13,688 nt of DNA from Caryophanales bacterium UBA2753. Its GTDB lineage: Bacteria; Bacillota_I; Bacilli_A; RFN20; CAG-826. Position 1 is the first letter of the stretch; every line of letters starts with the position of its first letter. The notes under the pieces were generated by a model. It ran no database searches. It was not told where the DNA came from and saw only the letters and a list, made by a program, of their open reading frames with translations. Shown in pieces: positions 1 through 9,900 of the stretch. Both the position numbers and the translations under genes were made by a program. The stretch is taken from the NCBI GenBank assembly GCA_002353275.1, contig DEJH01000034.1:1-13688 (forward strand). Reading direction: 5' to 3'.

Positions 1-2273
1 TCTCTGGTTGAATTATCGCTATATGTGGCGGTTATTACTAATCCTGTTGGGTCAAAACTATCACCAACTTCATAAGATGTTTTTGTCGGAGCAGTTTTAA
101 CTGCAATGCTGCTTAAACTTTTTGGAGTATAAGTAATTTTAAATTGTGCAATCATTGAAGCGCTATTAACATTCTCTTGTACACAAAAATATGAGTATCC
201 GGCAGTTGATATACCAATAGATGTTGAACTAGTTCCAATTGTTACATTGTTGCCAACAGTAGTTTTATTGCTGCCAAATGTTAATGTTGATCCACTGCTA
301 GAGCATGCAGTAGAAGTAACATAAGCATTCCATGATCTGTTCGTTCCGGATGCAGTTGTAGCCTCAATCTTTGTGATCAAACCAGGAATTGCAGTTGTAT
401 TAAATAATGCAGCAAGTTTATATCCCCTTCCCTTATTAAATTGAAGGGATGTAGTTGTGCTACCATATATTTCACATTTTCCGCTGATAGAATCATTATC
501 AGTTGTTGTTGCTGTCCATGTAGACCAACTACCATAATTACCAGATGATGTTATTGACGATCTAGTAATTGTTAATGTTTGAGAAGCTGGAGCTGCCTCC
601 ACTGTTACTGTACAAGATCCAGACTTAGAAGAATCTAATTGAGAAGTTGCGGTAATTGTTGCTGTACCTGTAGCAACTGCAGTAACAACACCTAAAGCAC
701 TGACTGTAGCAACACTAGTGTTGCTGCTAGACCAAGTTACTGTTTGACTTGGATTATTATCGCCATTAACTGTGGCGCTCAAATTGCCTGTATTAGAAAC
801 AGTTAATGTTAGAGTTGATGGAGCAACTGTGACTGATGAAACTGTTGGTGTGCTACCACCACTAGAAGTTACTGTGACGTAAACAGAAGCGTAAATACTG
901 CTATCTGCATTGCTTTCAATGACAACATAGTCACTTCCTTGACCAACTGCGGTAATTCTACCTGAAGAGTTAACACTAACAACATTAGACTCACCGCTCA
1001 ATGTATAGAAATTAACAGAATCATCAAAAGTACCAACTCCATTAACTGTCCAATCTAAATCTAAAGAATCTCCGACTTGTAATTCTAATTCATCATCTAC
1101 AATTTCTGGATTATTAATCACAATATCAGTTGGTTGATCTTCATAATCAACTCCTAAAAATTTATCAATGTTAAGTCTTCCATTTCCTGCCCATGATGGA
1201 TTCCCATCAATAGCGTCACAAGAAGCATAAAGAGCGCTTTCAATTTGATCTGGTGTTGCACTCGGATTTTTTTGTTTATATAAGGCAATTGCCGCTGTTA
1301 CTATTGGTGCAGAAAAAGATGTACCTTGGGTTTTCTTATATGAAGAAGTAGTTCCTTTATCAGCAACATATACTGTGCCTGGAGCAACTAAATCAATTCC
1401 ATAGGTATTTGAATAATCGGCTTTTGTGGTAGTGCTACTTTCCGCTAAAGAACCTACAGAAATAACATAATTGTTACTAGCCGGATAAGATGGTTCTGAG
1501 GTATTAAAATTACCAGCTGCTGCAACCAAAGTAATACCAGCATTATGGCAAGCGTTTAACCAAGAAGTTAATTGAGAAGAACAACCAGTAGAAGCGGCCA
1601 TACTTTGTCCACCATAACTAACAGCGTGTTCATATGCCTGAAAAGACATATTGATAACGTCAATTCCTTCTTCTTTGCAATAATTTAAGCAGTTTTGAAT
1701 TGCAGCCCACTCATAGCCGTAATTAGAATTAGTAACTTTATAAACATATAATTCAACATTAGGAGCAATACCAGCGCATCCTAAAGCATTTATTTGACTA
1801 GCGATAACAGAAGCGACATTAGTGCCGTGCCCATGGCCATCAGCCAAATGTGCTTCGTTATTTGAAAACTCATAATACTTCCAACCACTACTATATTCGA
1901 CAGATCTTGATTTAGACTTAATTATTCTGTTTCCATTTAACTTAAAATCTTCATGATCATAATTAAGTCCGCTATCAATCACGGCAACTTTAACGGAATC
2001 ACCGCGATATATTTTTGAAGTATTAACATAGTTCATTGAACTGAACGTATATCCATTTTGAGTGGAATAATATGGCTCATCACTGATATCAGTAGAATAT
2101 TCGGCCGGATAAAACATTGGGCCATCTTCTTTAGGTCCGTTAGATATTAATACCCCTTCTTCGTGCGCGCATACATCTTTATATATATTATTGCCTTTTG
2201 AAGGCAAAATAGGAGTGGCTGCTAAAGCCATTCCTATAAATGTTATTAATAATGAGGTTTTTCTTTTATGCAT
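1..2273 (-). CDS. Secreted subtilisin-like serine peptidase (S8) with Big domains; C-terminal part lies outside the window
   Basis: This is an open frame of 757 codons with no stop before the left edge, so the C-terminus is missing. It encodes an exported S8 protease that hydrolyses proteins outside the cell. A signal peptide (KRKTS, then a hydrophobic run to about residue 21) is followed by a short pro-region of about 65 residues with no recognisable I9 inhibitor domain. The catalytic triad is Asp100 (VAVIDSG), His149 (GHGHGTNVAS) and Ser319 (GTSFSAP), with oxyanion Asn255 (AAAGN). Downstream lie a Big2-like domain (about 375-460), a clearer Big2 (about 463-545, WSSSNTSVATVS), a beta-rich module (about 546-705) and the start of a Big3-like domain (YEVGDSFDPTGL) cut by the edge. 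The ATG at 2273 overlaps the end of the C11 gene by 8 nt. An AAAGGA lies only 4 nt upstream, and an in-frame TAA five codons upstream excludes an earlier start. The next ATG (codon 15) would lose the signal peptide. Confidence 0.93.
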   Translation of the reverse strand, partial: MHKRKTSLLITFIGMALAATPILPSKGNNIYKDVCAHEEGVLISNGPKEDGPMFYPAEYSTDISDEPYYSTQNGYTFSSMNYVNTSKIYRGDSVKVAVIDSGLNYDHEDFKLNGNRIIKSKSRSVEYSSGWKYYEFSNNEAHLADGHGHGTNVASVIASQINALGCAGIAPNVELYVYKVTNSNYGYEWAAIQNCLNYCKEEGIDVINMSFQAYEHAVSYGGQSMAASTGCSSQLTSWLNACHNAGITLVAAAGNFNTSEPSYPASNNYVISVGSLAESSTTTKADYSNTYGIDLVAPGTVYVADKGTTSSYKKTQGTSFSAPIVTAAIALYKQKNPSATPDQIESALYASCDAIDGNPSWAGNGRLNIDKFLGVDYEDQPTDIVINNPEIVDDELELQVGDSLDLDWTVNGVGTFDDSVNFYTLSGESNVVSVNSSGRITAVGQGSDYVVIESNADSSIYASVYVTVTSSGGSTPTVSSVTVAPSTLTLTVSNTGNLSATVNGDNNPSQTVTWSSSNTSVATVSALGVVTAVATGTATITATSQLDSSKSGSCTVTVEAAPASQTLTITRSSITSSGNYGSWSTWTATTTDNDSISGKCEIYGSTTTSLQFNKGRGYKLAALFNTTAIPGLITKIEATTASGTNRSWNAYVTSTACSSSGSTLTFGSNKTTVGNNVTIGTSSTSIGISTAGYSYFCVQENVNSASMIAQFKITYTPKSLSSIAVKTAPTKTSYEVGDSFDPTGLVITATYSDNSTR

Positions 2274-5200
2274 GTAATCCTTTATTTACGCAGAAGCTTC
2301 TCCATGTTGTAAATCGAGTTTCGCTTGTTGTGTAATAAGTGTCAACATCACTATATTGAGTACTATTTGGCCAATACATACAAATGCCTTTAGAGACACC
2401 CGCTCCTTTTTGAGCAAGGTTATAGGCCACTAAATTAGCATGAGCGTTTTTCACTGCAGTAATATAGCTTGAATCAACACTAAATGATGAGAAAGCAGTA
2501 TTATTTGCTAATTTATCCACAAAGTCCCAAGCATCAAATGTACAGAAATAATCATAGTCATTATCACCATAATGCTTAACATTATTAACAATCGCGTTAT
2601 TAAATGACTTCTTATTGCTTGATGTAACTTTGCTATCGAGTTGAGCAGCTAAATTCTCCCAGGCAGTCTTATAAGCACTTGCATATGCAAGATTCATATA
2701 TGACAAGGTCTGATTACCACTAGAAGAGGAGGCTCCACCATTATCAGAGATAAATCCATCAACAATTGCTTTTAAGATTGTGGTTGTAGCTTTTTTAGAA
2801 TATAAGTCATCAACCCATGTATCATAATCCCAACCATAACCAGCTTCACTTTCTTCAGAAGCAACCATATAGTTGAAATAATCACTATTAGTTTCAGCAA
2901 TATCTTGAACCGCCATTAAGCAAGCGTCATATCCGACCCATTCAAGTTTTTGTCCAGACATTCCACAGTTAGATAAAGCTCCTTTTACTGCGCTTCTAAT
3001 CTCGCTATTTTTAAGAACATCATCGTTCTTCTTCTCGTCATAGCAGACGCCTCTCATACCACCACCGTGGTTCCAGAAGATGACTCCAGTTCTATCAGCT
3101 GGATAATTCTTTAATCCATATTCTAAGAAGCTTTGTAGAGTACTAGATAATCCCATAGATGCATAAGTTAATGAATCGTCTTTAACAAGAGATTTTTTAC
3201 TTACATGCCATCTTTCAAGATTTGTTGAAGAGATGCCATATGTTGAAGCCCATGAATTAGCTCCACCAGTTTCAATAACAATATTAACATCGCTTGGTTG
3301 ATTACTAACTTTTAAGATTTCTTGAATATCACCAGTTGCTAATTGGTTTTCACTTTCAAGATCAGCACCACAGATATAAATGAGAACGGTGTGATCTGCT
3401 TTAGGAACTTCTATAACTGTAATCTTACAAGTTGCGGTAATTGAAGGGAATTTAGTCAATTGAGCGGTAATAGTCGTAGTTTGACCAGCTGTCGCAGTTG
3501 ATTTAACTGATACAAGGCCATCACTACTTACAGTAGCAACATTAGTATTACTACTAGTCCAAGTAAGTTCTTTATTTTGGTTAGCATTACTTGGAACATA
3601 AGAGATATTTAATTGTTTACTTCCTCCTGCAGCAACTTCAGCAGTTGTTGGAGACATAATAATACCGGTTGGGTCAGTTGGAGTTGGAGTACCAGTGACA
3701 ATTGTAAGACTACTACAATAGGCTGCTCCACTTGCGGTTCTAGCAACTTTGAAGTAACTATAACCAGTTAGATCGTAGACATCATTATCTCCAGTGATTT
3801 CAGTGGTAAAGCTACCAGTAGTATTACTACCATAAACTGTTAATTCATTCGATTCTCTATCATTAATAGTAAGAGATTGTAATTCTAAGTCCTCAGTATT
3901 TTGCAAATACCCAGCAGACGCTTTGAATTGCATTTTAGAGGAATATCCACCAGCACAGCTATAGGCTTGGAACTTAATTCCACTTTCAGCTGTATAAACA
4001 GTATCGCTAGTTGAATATGCACTTGGTAAATCAGTATATGTAATTGAGAAGGTTTCTTCTCCACCAGCAGAAGAAGCTTGAACGGTGATTGTACATGTAG
4101 CACTCTTTTCACCACTATCTAAAACATTATCGTTATCAGTGTCAGAGAAGGCAGTGATTGTTGCTTGTCCTTCGGCTACACCAGTAACAACACCAGAATT
4201 ATCAACAGTCGCAATAGCGGAACTACTTGTCTTCCATTTTAAATTTGGATTTGTAGCGTTAGATGGGTTAACTGTTGCTATTAATGTAACTGTCTTACCA
4301 GTTTTAACAGTTTCAGAATTTGATGATAAAGAAACACTAGTGACCGCAACTGGGGTAACAGTGATATTAAATGTTGCGCTTGTTGTACCACTTTCTTTTC
4401 TCGCTGTCGCAGTAATAGTTGCGCTACCTTGAGCAACACCAGTAATTAAACCAGTACTACTAACAGTAGCAACACTCTCATTATTTGAAGAGAATGTGAC
4501 TTCTTTAACATTTGTATCAGTAGGAGTATAACCCACTGTTAATTGTGAGGTTTCTCCAATAGAAATTGAGCTCTTTTCACCAGTTAAGGAAATAGAAGTT
4601 GGATAAACTGGGGTAGCAGGTGTTGAACTTCCCCAAACAAAGGTAATGGAATCCATATAAAGAGCGCCAGAATAAGAACGTACACCAACATATTCATAGT
4701 CCCCTGTAATAGTTAATTCGGTTCCAGAATCAGATTCAATTGAACCAACTTTTGTACCAGAACTGCTTCCATATAAATCAGATGGAGATGAATATGCAGA
4801 GGAGTTGGCATAGACATCAAGTGTTCTACCTGATGTACTTGAGTTCCATTCAACAATGATCTTAGCAATTCTTCCACCAGATTCGGTGGTGATAATGCCA
4901 GAATTACTATTATTAGATCTTAATTGAATTGAATCGTTGCCTCCAGCACTTTGGCCAGCATAAACCGCTCCAGAAGTCCCACTTTTACCTGACCATGAGG
5001 TATATGTTGTACCACTGACTCCCGTTGTTTCTCTTGTTATTGTATCAGAAACAGTAGCAGGTTTAGCGGTAACTGTAACAGAATATGTTCCATATACGTT
5101 ACTACCATCTTGTGCTGTTGCAGTAATAGTTGCTCCTCCAGCAGCAATAGCAGTTACTAATCCATTTTCATCAACAGTTGCCGCTTCTTCATTACTTGAA

Positions 5201-6894
5201 GTCCAAACAACACTATTGTTTGTGGCGTTACTTGGTAATATAGTAGCCGTTAATTGTAATTGATCATCCACTGTTAAGGTAGAAGAACCACCAGAAACAG
5301 TGATTGACTCAACCGGAATTGCGTTAACGGTAAGATAGATGTTGTAATACATACTCTCATCTAATAGATCATAGACTTTTAATGTCCATGTACCCGCTGA
5401 GCCAAATGGAGAATCTAACTGAGCAGAAATTCCTTTTGGATTTAATAACTTAATTCCAATACCGTTAGTAGCAAATTCAGCATATGAAATGCTTGAGCTA
5501 GTTGAATCATTTGAATATTGAAGAGTAGCGGTAAGATGTTGATTTAAATATGTAGATAATGTATCAGCGGTATTGAATGTAGTTTTACTCATTGCCGCAC
5601 TGATATCAGTAACGTAAACGTATTCACCAACATTTAATGGAATTTCAACTGGAATATAGTTTCCATATGAGACTGTTAATGTATATAAACCTTCAGCAGG
5701 GAATTTTTCATTAGGATTAATTTGTTGACTATTAGAATCAGTAATCACATATGTATAATCGGTGGTTGATTCTTCAGTTCCATCAGAGAATATTTTCTTA
5801 ACCGATAATGCATTTTCATTAGCAAAGACAGAATTTGTTGTGTAATTATCCTTATTTGTGTCATTTGCAGTAAAACCAGTCACATATTTTTCTGGGTTCT
5901 CAGGTGTGCCTGGTTCGACTTTACCACCGTAATTAAGAGTGATACCGCATAAGTATGCACGTTTGGTACTAGTTTCAATTTCTAAAGTAGTTAGTTTTCC
6001 ATTAACTGGAATAGAACCGCCAGAACTTGGAGAAATTTCGGTATAAGATGTTGAATCATTAATGTATACCCTAAACACACCAGTATCAGTGCCATATTGT
6101 TTGGTTGATAAATCAATAGTTGTAATTACGTTAGTTACATAATCTTCGTCAAAATCCATCGATAAATAACCAGTGGCACTACCAGACCCAAACTTAAGTC
6201 CACCATTTCCTGGGTAAACTTTATCGTTAAGACCGACAGCGGAAATATAATCGTCTCCACTTTCAACCTGGTTCCAGAAGGTAGATGTACTTAATGCAGT
6301 ACCAGAATCAGAACCGTTATCAGCAAATTTAATGTCATATGTTCCACTATCATCATGTTCTTCAGCTTGACTATTGACTTGGCAGGTGAATTTATATTGA
6401 GCGGAAAATAAATTAACTGCACCACCATCAGCCTTCATTTCTAAAAAATATGGGTTAGATCCAGTTGGAATTTCTTGACCGGAAACAACTGTAAAATAAT
6501 CTGACCATTTATCATTTCCTAAATAAGATAGTCGAACTTTTAATTTGCCTGTTCCACTATAAATAGCGGTAAAGGATTCAATTGAATGGATGATGTCTTT
6601 ATTGACAATAGAACCACCATCATTAATTGTGGTATGTCCTCCTGAAATAGGAGAAGAAACATTTGTATATGTGAAAGTAACATCATTACCCCTTGCAGTC
6701 TTAATAATATGATTGCCAGCCGAAGTAACTTTATTTTCGGAATTTAAATTAAGAACGTAATAAGCATTTGCTTTATTAGTAAATAAGGCATTAACGATGT
6801 TAGTGTCAAATTGGGTTGCCGCTAAGGTAATACCCATGATTCCTGTTACGATACTTAGTGACAGAGCAACGATCTTTTTCTGCTTATTATTCAT
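2266..6894 (-). CDS. Giant secreted clostripain-family (C11) cysteine peptidase with N-terminal Big2/beta-module array
   Basis: This is an exported cysteine endopeptidase of about 1542 aa whose catalytic domain is C-terminal (about 1165-1540). It shows the C11 hallmarks: IYICGADLE, the catalytic His1276 in FWNHGGG, and Cys1325 in GYDACLM. Asp1323, two residues before the Cys, matches the S1-pocket Asp that gives this family Arg/Lys specificity. The ATG at 6894 is preferred because GAGGA sits 8 nt upstream; an in-frame ATG at 6909 has a weaker site and adds five residues. A signal peptide (NNKQKK plus a hydrophobic stretch to about residue 26) leads into beta-rich modules (about 30-175 and 185-321), a less clear region (325-520), and four Big2 domains (about 525-608, 761-846, 846-938, 1068-1162). 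Beta modules are interleaved at about 613-755 and 950-1066. No C-terminal anchor is seen. A Lys-Lys pair 12-13 residues after the catalytic His lies near where PmC11 is reported to cut itself. It is the middle gene of the hydrolase operon. Confidence 0.93.
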   Translation of the reverse strand: MNNKQKKIVALSLSIVTGIMGITLAATQFDTNIVNALFTNKANAYYVLNLNSENKVTSAGNHIIKTARGNDVTFTYTNVSSPISGGHTTINDGGSIVNKDIIHSIESFTAIYSGTGKLKVRLSYLGNDKWSDYFTVVSGQEIPTGSNPYFLEMKADGGAVNLFSAQYKFTCQVNSQAEEHDDSGTYDIKFADNGSDSGTALSTSTFWNQVESGDDYISAVGLNDKVYPGNGGLKFGSGSATGYLSMDFDEDYVTNVITTIDLSTKQYGTDTGVFRVYINDSTSYTEISPSSGGSIPVNGKLTTLEIETSTKRAYLCGITLNYGGKVEPGTPENPEKYVTGFTANDTNKDNYTTNSVFANENALSVKKIFSDGTEESTTDYTYVITDSNSQQINPNEKFPAEGLYTLTVSYGNYIPVEIPLNVGEYVYVTDISAAMSKTTFNTADTLSTYLNQHLTATLQYSNDSTSSSISYAEFATNGIGIKLLNPKGISAQLDSPFGSAGTWTLKVYDLLDESMYYNIYLTVNAIPVESITVSGGSSTLTVDDQLQLTATILPSNATNNSVVWTSSNEEAATVDENGLVTAIAAGGATITATAQDGSNVYGTYSVTVTAKPATVSDTITRETTGVSGTTYTSWSGKSGTSGAVYAGQSAGGNDSIQLRSNNSNSGIITTESGGRIAKIIVEWNSSTSGRTLDVYANSSAYSSPSDLYGSSSGTKVGSIESDSGTELTITGDYEYVGVRSYSGALYMDSITFVWGSSTPATPVYPTSISLTGEKSSISIGETSQLTVGYTPTDTNVKEVTFSSNNESVATVSSTGLITGVAQGSATITATARKESGTTSATFNITVTPVAVTSVSLSSNSETVKTGKTVTLIATVNPSNATNPNLKWKTSSSAIATVDNSGVVTGVAEGQATITAFSDTDNDNVLDSGEKSATCTITVQASSAGGEETFSITYTDLPSAYSTSDTVYTAESGIKFQAYSCAGGYSSKMQFKASAGYLQNTEDLELQSLTINDRESNELTVYGSNTTGSFTTEITGDNDVYDLTGYSYFKVARTASGAAYCSSLTIVTGTPTPTDPTGIIMSPTTAEVAAGGSKQLNISYVPSNANQNKELTWTSSNTNVATVSSDGLVSVKSTATAGQTTTITAQLTKFPSITATCKITVIEVPKADHTVLIYICGADLESENQLATGDIQEILKVSNQPSDVNIVIETGGANSWASTYGISSTNLERWHVSKKSLVKDDSLTYASMGLSSTLQSFLEYGLKNYPADRTGVIFWNHGGGMRGVCYDEKKNDDVLKNSEIRSAVKGALSNCGMSGQKLEWVGYDACLMAVQDIAETNSDYFNYMVASEESEAGYGWDYDTWVDDLYSKKATTTILKAIVDGFISDNGGASSSSGNQTLSYMNLAYASAYKTAWENLAAQLDSKVTSSNKKSFNNAIVNNVKHYGDNDYDYFCTFDAWDFVDKLANNTAFSSFSVDSSYITAVKNAHANLVAYNLAQKGAGVSKGICMYWPNSTQYSDVDTYYTTSETRFTTWRSFCVNKGLHA
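2278..2283 (-). promoter_or_regulatory. Shine-Dalgarno site (AAAGGA) for the S8 peptidase, inside the C11 coding end
   Basis: AAAGGA sits 4 nt before the S8 ATG and inside the last codons of the C11 gene. The spacing is short, and the two genes overlap by 8 nt (ATGCATAA). Initiation therefore probably depends on ribosomes finishing the C11 frame (translational coupling; inference). Confidence 0.5.
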
Positions 6895-6902
6895 TCTTTT
6901 TT

Positions 6903-6907
6903 TCCTC
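6903..6907 (-). promoter_or_regulatory. Shine-Dalgarno site (GAGGA) that decides the C11 peptidase start
   Basis: GAGGA lies 8 nt before the ATG at 6894. It overlaps the second codon of the alternative, longer reading frame beginning at 6909, which has only a weak GGAAA upstream. This favours the start at 6894, which still leaves a good signal peptide. Confidence 0.65.
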
Positions 6908-6929
6908 ATATATGTAGTTTCCGTTCTAT

Positions 6930-9900
6930 TTATTTATGACTTTTTCTCTTTTTTATAATTAATAAAGAGATTGTTGATACTAAGCTTAAAGCACAAATAA
7001 TAATAATTAAACTTGTGCTATCTTTATCAGTGAAGTTATCACCATTAAAGATATTGTTACTATTAATAACAAAATTATTATTATTTAATTCGAATTCTTT
7101 ATCTTGATTACGCGCCCAAGCTTGGATTCTTTCTCTAGCGCATTTGATGACGTAATCATTTGATGTCATAAATGTATTCTTGTCGTTTTGAGAGAGAGTG
7201 TTTAGTTTTTCTAACGCGATATCTAATTTAGTTAAACATTGGTTGTTTGTGTTTTCATACATAATGTAATTAGAAACATTTACTGGGGATTCAGAAACTT
7301 CGCCACTGCCATATTCGATAGCGATTGAAGAAAGATATAACGCTCCACTATTTGATCTAATTCCAACATAAGCGTATTGAGTCTCAAATGTTACTGTGCC
7401 AGTAGATTTTACACTGCCAACTAATGTACCTGCCGAACTTCCATATAAGTCATTCGCGCTAATATAAGCTGTGTTTTTACCATAAATATCAACTTGATTA
7501 GAACCACTACCTACTGTAATAGTGACAGATTTTATTGGTCCACCACTTACAGTTGAAACAATTCCACTATTGCTATTTTTACTTCTTAATTGAATATCTC
7601 CAGAACTGTTCTTAGCGCTATTTCCGGCATATTCTGCACCACTACTTTTTGTAACACCAGTAAAGTCTATATAAGACGTAGTAGTTGCAGGCAAATCATT
7701 TGCTACGATTGTGTCAGTAACAGAAGATGTAGGAGTTGGTTCAACATATGCTACTCTTTCAATTCGAACAGCGTAATTACATGTAAATCCATTCCAATGA
7801 ATACAATTATTGAACGTTTTATAATGCGAAGAACCTTCAACATCGTAACTATCTTCATAAGTAATTTGATGTCCTTCTAAATCAAATTCAAAACCAGTTA
7901 CCTGATTGCCATTACTATCTTCAACAGTGATATTACTAGCATTTAAGAATTCTCCTGGGTGGAAAATTCTAGAAACTTCAGTTGTATATGAAGTAATTCC
8001 GGTAATTTTATTTGTTAATGTAATTGAATAAGTAGCTGTCTTTCCACCATAACTGACTGTAACAGTTTGATTACCTGCCACTGACATATTGTATCCAGTA
8101 AATGAAGCGTCTTCTGTGACATCTTCGGTTGTATTATCACTATAATGAGCGGTAACAGTGCCACCAAAAACAAATTCATCACCAGTAATGAATGCTGTTT
8201 GATATCCACTTAAAGAAATTGAGGATAATGTTACTGGCGCTGGATTTACAGTGATTTGATAAGTGTCGGAATCAGTTTTGCTGCCTAAAGAGTAACTTAC
8301 AGTAACAGTTTGATTGCCTGCCACAGACATATTGTATCCAGAGAATGTGGCCTTATCAGTAACAGTATCACTATCACCATCTTCATAATATGCATCTACT
8401 CTTGGTTTAATAAACGTATCACCAACAGTGTATTCGGTTTTAGCATCTGATTTATAAACAAGGATATAATCTAAAACTTTTGTTTCAGTAGATCCTGAAT
8501 TAACTTTATAAACATAAAAAGGCGTATAAGATCCAACCGATGTATAGAAACGACGATAATTACCATTTATGCATAAATATCGACTGTTACAAACCAATTT
8601 ACCAGATGAATCAGCAGAACAAATTCCGCCACTAGAATCGTGTTTAAATTCATTTGCAGAAGGCGAAGCAATATATTCTTCGCTCGAGGCGTTATATAAT
8701 TTAAAACCATTACTAGAAGCGTCGGTTACAGTGTATTTAACCCATTCGTTTTCCGTTGTAGAAGTAGCAGCATCTTTACTTCCGCTTTGCCCGGTGACAC
8801 CATTAATAGGTTCTGACGTTTGCAAGGTTGTAATAACAACCTGATCTCCATCTGATAACAATGAATTACTGGTAATTAAAGTGTAGTCACCAGTTTCACC
8901 GCTTTCTCCTCCACCGCCACCGCTAGAAGTAACTGTAACCAAGCATGTTTTTGTTAATGTATATCCATCAATTTCTGCGGTTGCACTAATTGTAGAAGTA
9001 CCAGCAGATAAAGCTGTAATGGTTATTAATTGATTAGAACTAGAGGAACTAGCGCTAACTGTAGCAACAGTTGTGTTGCTGCTTGACCATGTAATATTGC
9101 TATTATCACTAGAAGTTGCACTAATAGTAGTTGTTTCATCAACTAATAAAGAAGACGTTGTCTTACTAATTGTTAATGTTCCAGAACCATGATTTTCGTA
9201 TGGGTCATTAGCACAAAGCGCTTGAGTATCAGAATTTGCGTTACCCCAAATACGGCAGACGTATTCTGGATGATCGATAAATGGGTTTCTATTTCCTTGA
9301 AGATATTCAGCACCTTCATTACGATTCATTTCTCTTTGTAGTGGCGCATAATTTAAATGCCACTTAACCATATGTGAGAGTCTTCCCATCATATAGTCTT
9401 TATTGCTATTACTTGTAGAATGAGAATCAGCCTCTATTAAAGATAACTTCGAATCGACAAGCATACAGTAGAAAATAATTCTCGCTGAATCACCACGATA
9501 TGATTCAACACCAAAAGATTCCATAGCAGGATCCCATCCGGATGTGCCGCTACATTTGCCTTCAACATAGAAAGAATTACCACGACTTCCATTTTCAGCA
9601 GTAAGAGTTGGTCTAGGCATATGAATATCATTTTCAATGACGTTTCCACCATGACTGTTTGGCCAGACATGTTCTCTATTCATGCCTGAAGTAGCAGAGT
9701 TTCCGGAATAGAAACTAATCAGTTTTGTTCCATAAGGTTGATGATTGCTATCATATTGAACCGTATTAGGGTCATAATCTGTATATTTAAATTGTCCACT
9801 AGGGGTTGTGCCCATTCCATCATAGCCAACCGTAGACTTTCTTTTTGAGCTATTTAAAGACCTAAGAGCAGATAATAAGTCATCTCCAGTTAATGAATCG

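Noticed and set aside
4085..4432. Plus-strand open frame of 115 codons inside the C11 gene
   Set aside because: It is antisense to Big2 repeats with their biased composition, has no convincing ribosome site, and shows no recognisable protein features.
6895..6909. Earlier ATG at 6909 for the C11 peptidase
   Set aside because: The ATG at 6894 has a better-placed GAGGA. The upstream one has only GGAAA and would put that GAGGA inside the coding sequence. It remains possible.
7590..8844. Plus-strand open frames at 7590-7880 and 8569-8844
   Set aside because: Both lie antisense to clear domains of the nuclease and encode low-complexity Ser/Ile/Leu-rich peptides; they are shadows.
700..9150. CRISPR-like or satellite array, suggested by recurring short sequences such as gtagcaaca
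   Set aside because: The recurrences encode the V-A-T-V strand of Big2 domains in frame, at domain spacing, and differ from one another. They are protein repeats, not a CRISPR array.
8015..9670. Short minus-strand frames at 8015-8209 and 9437-9670
   Set aside because: They are out of frame within the nuclease gene, whose own frame carries all family motifs.
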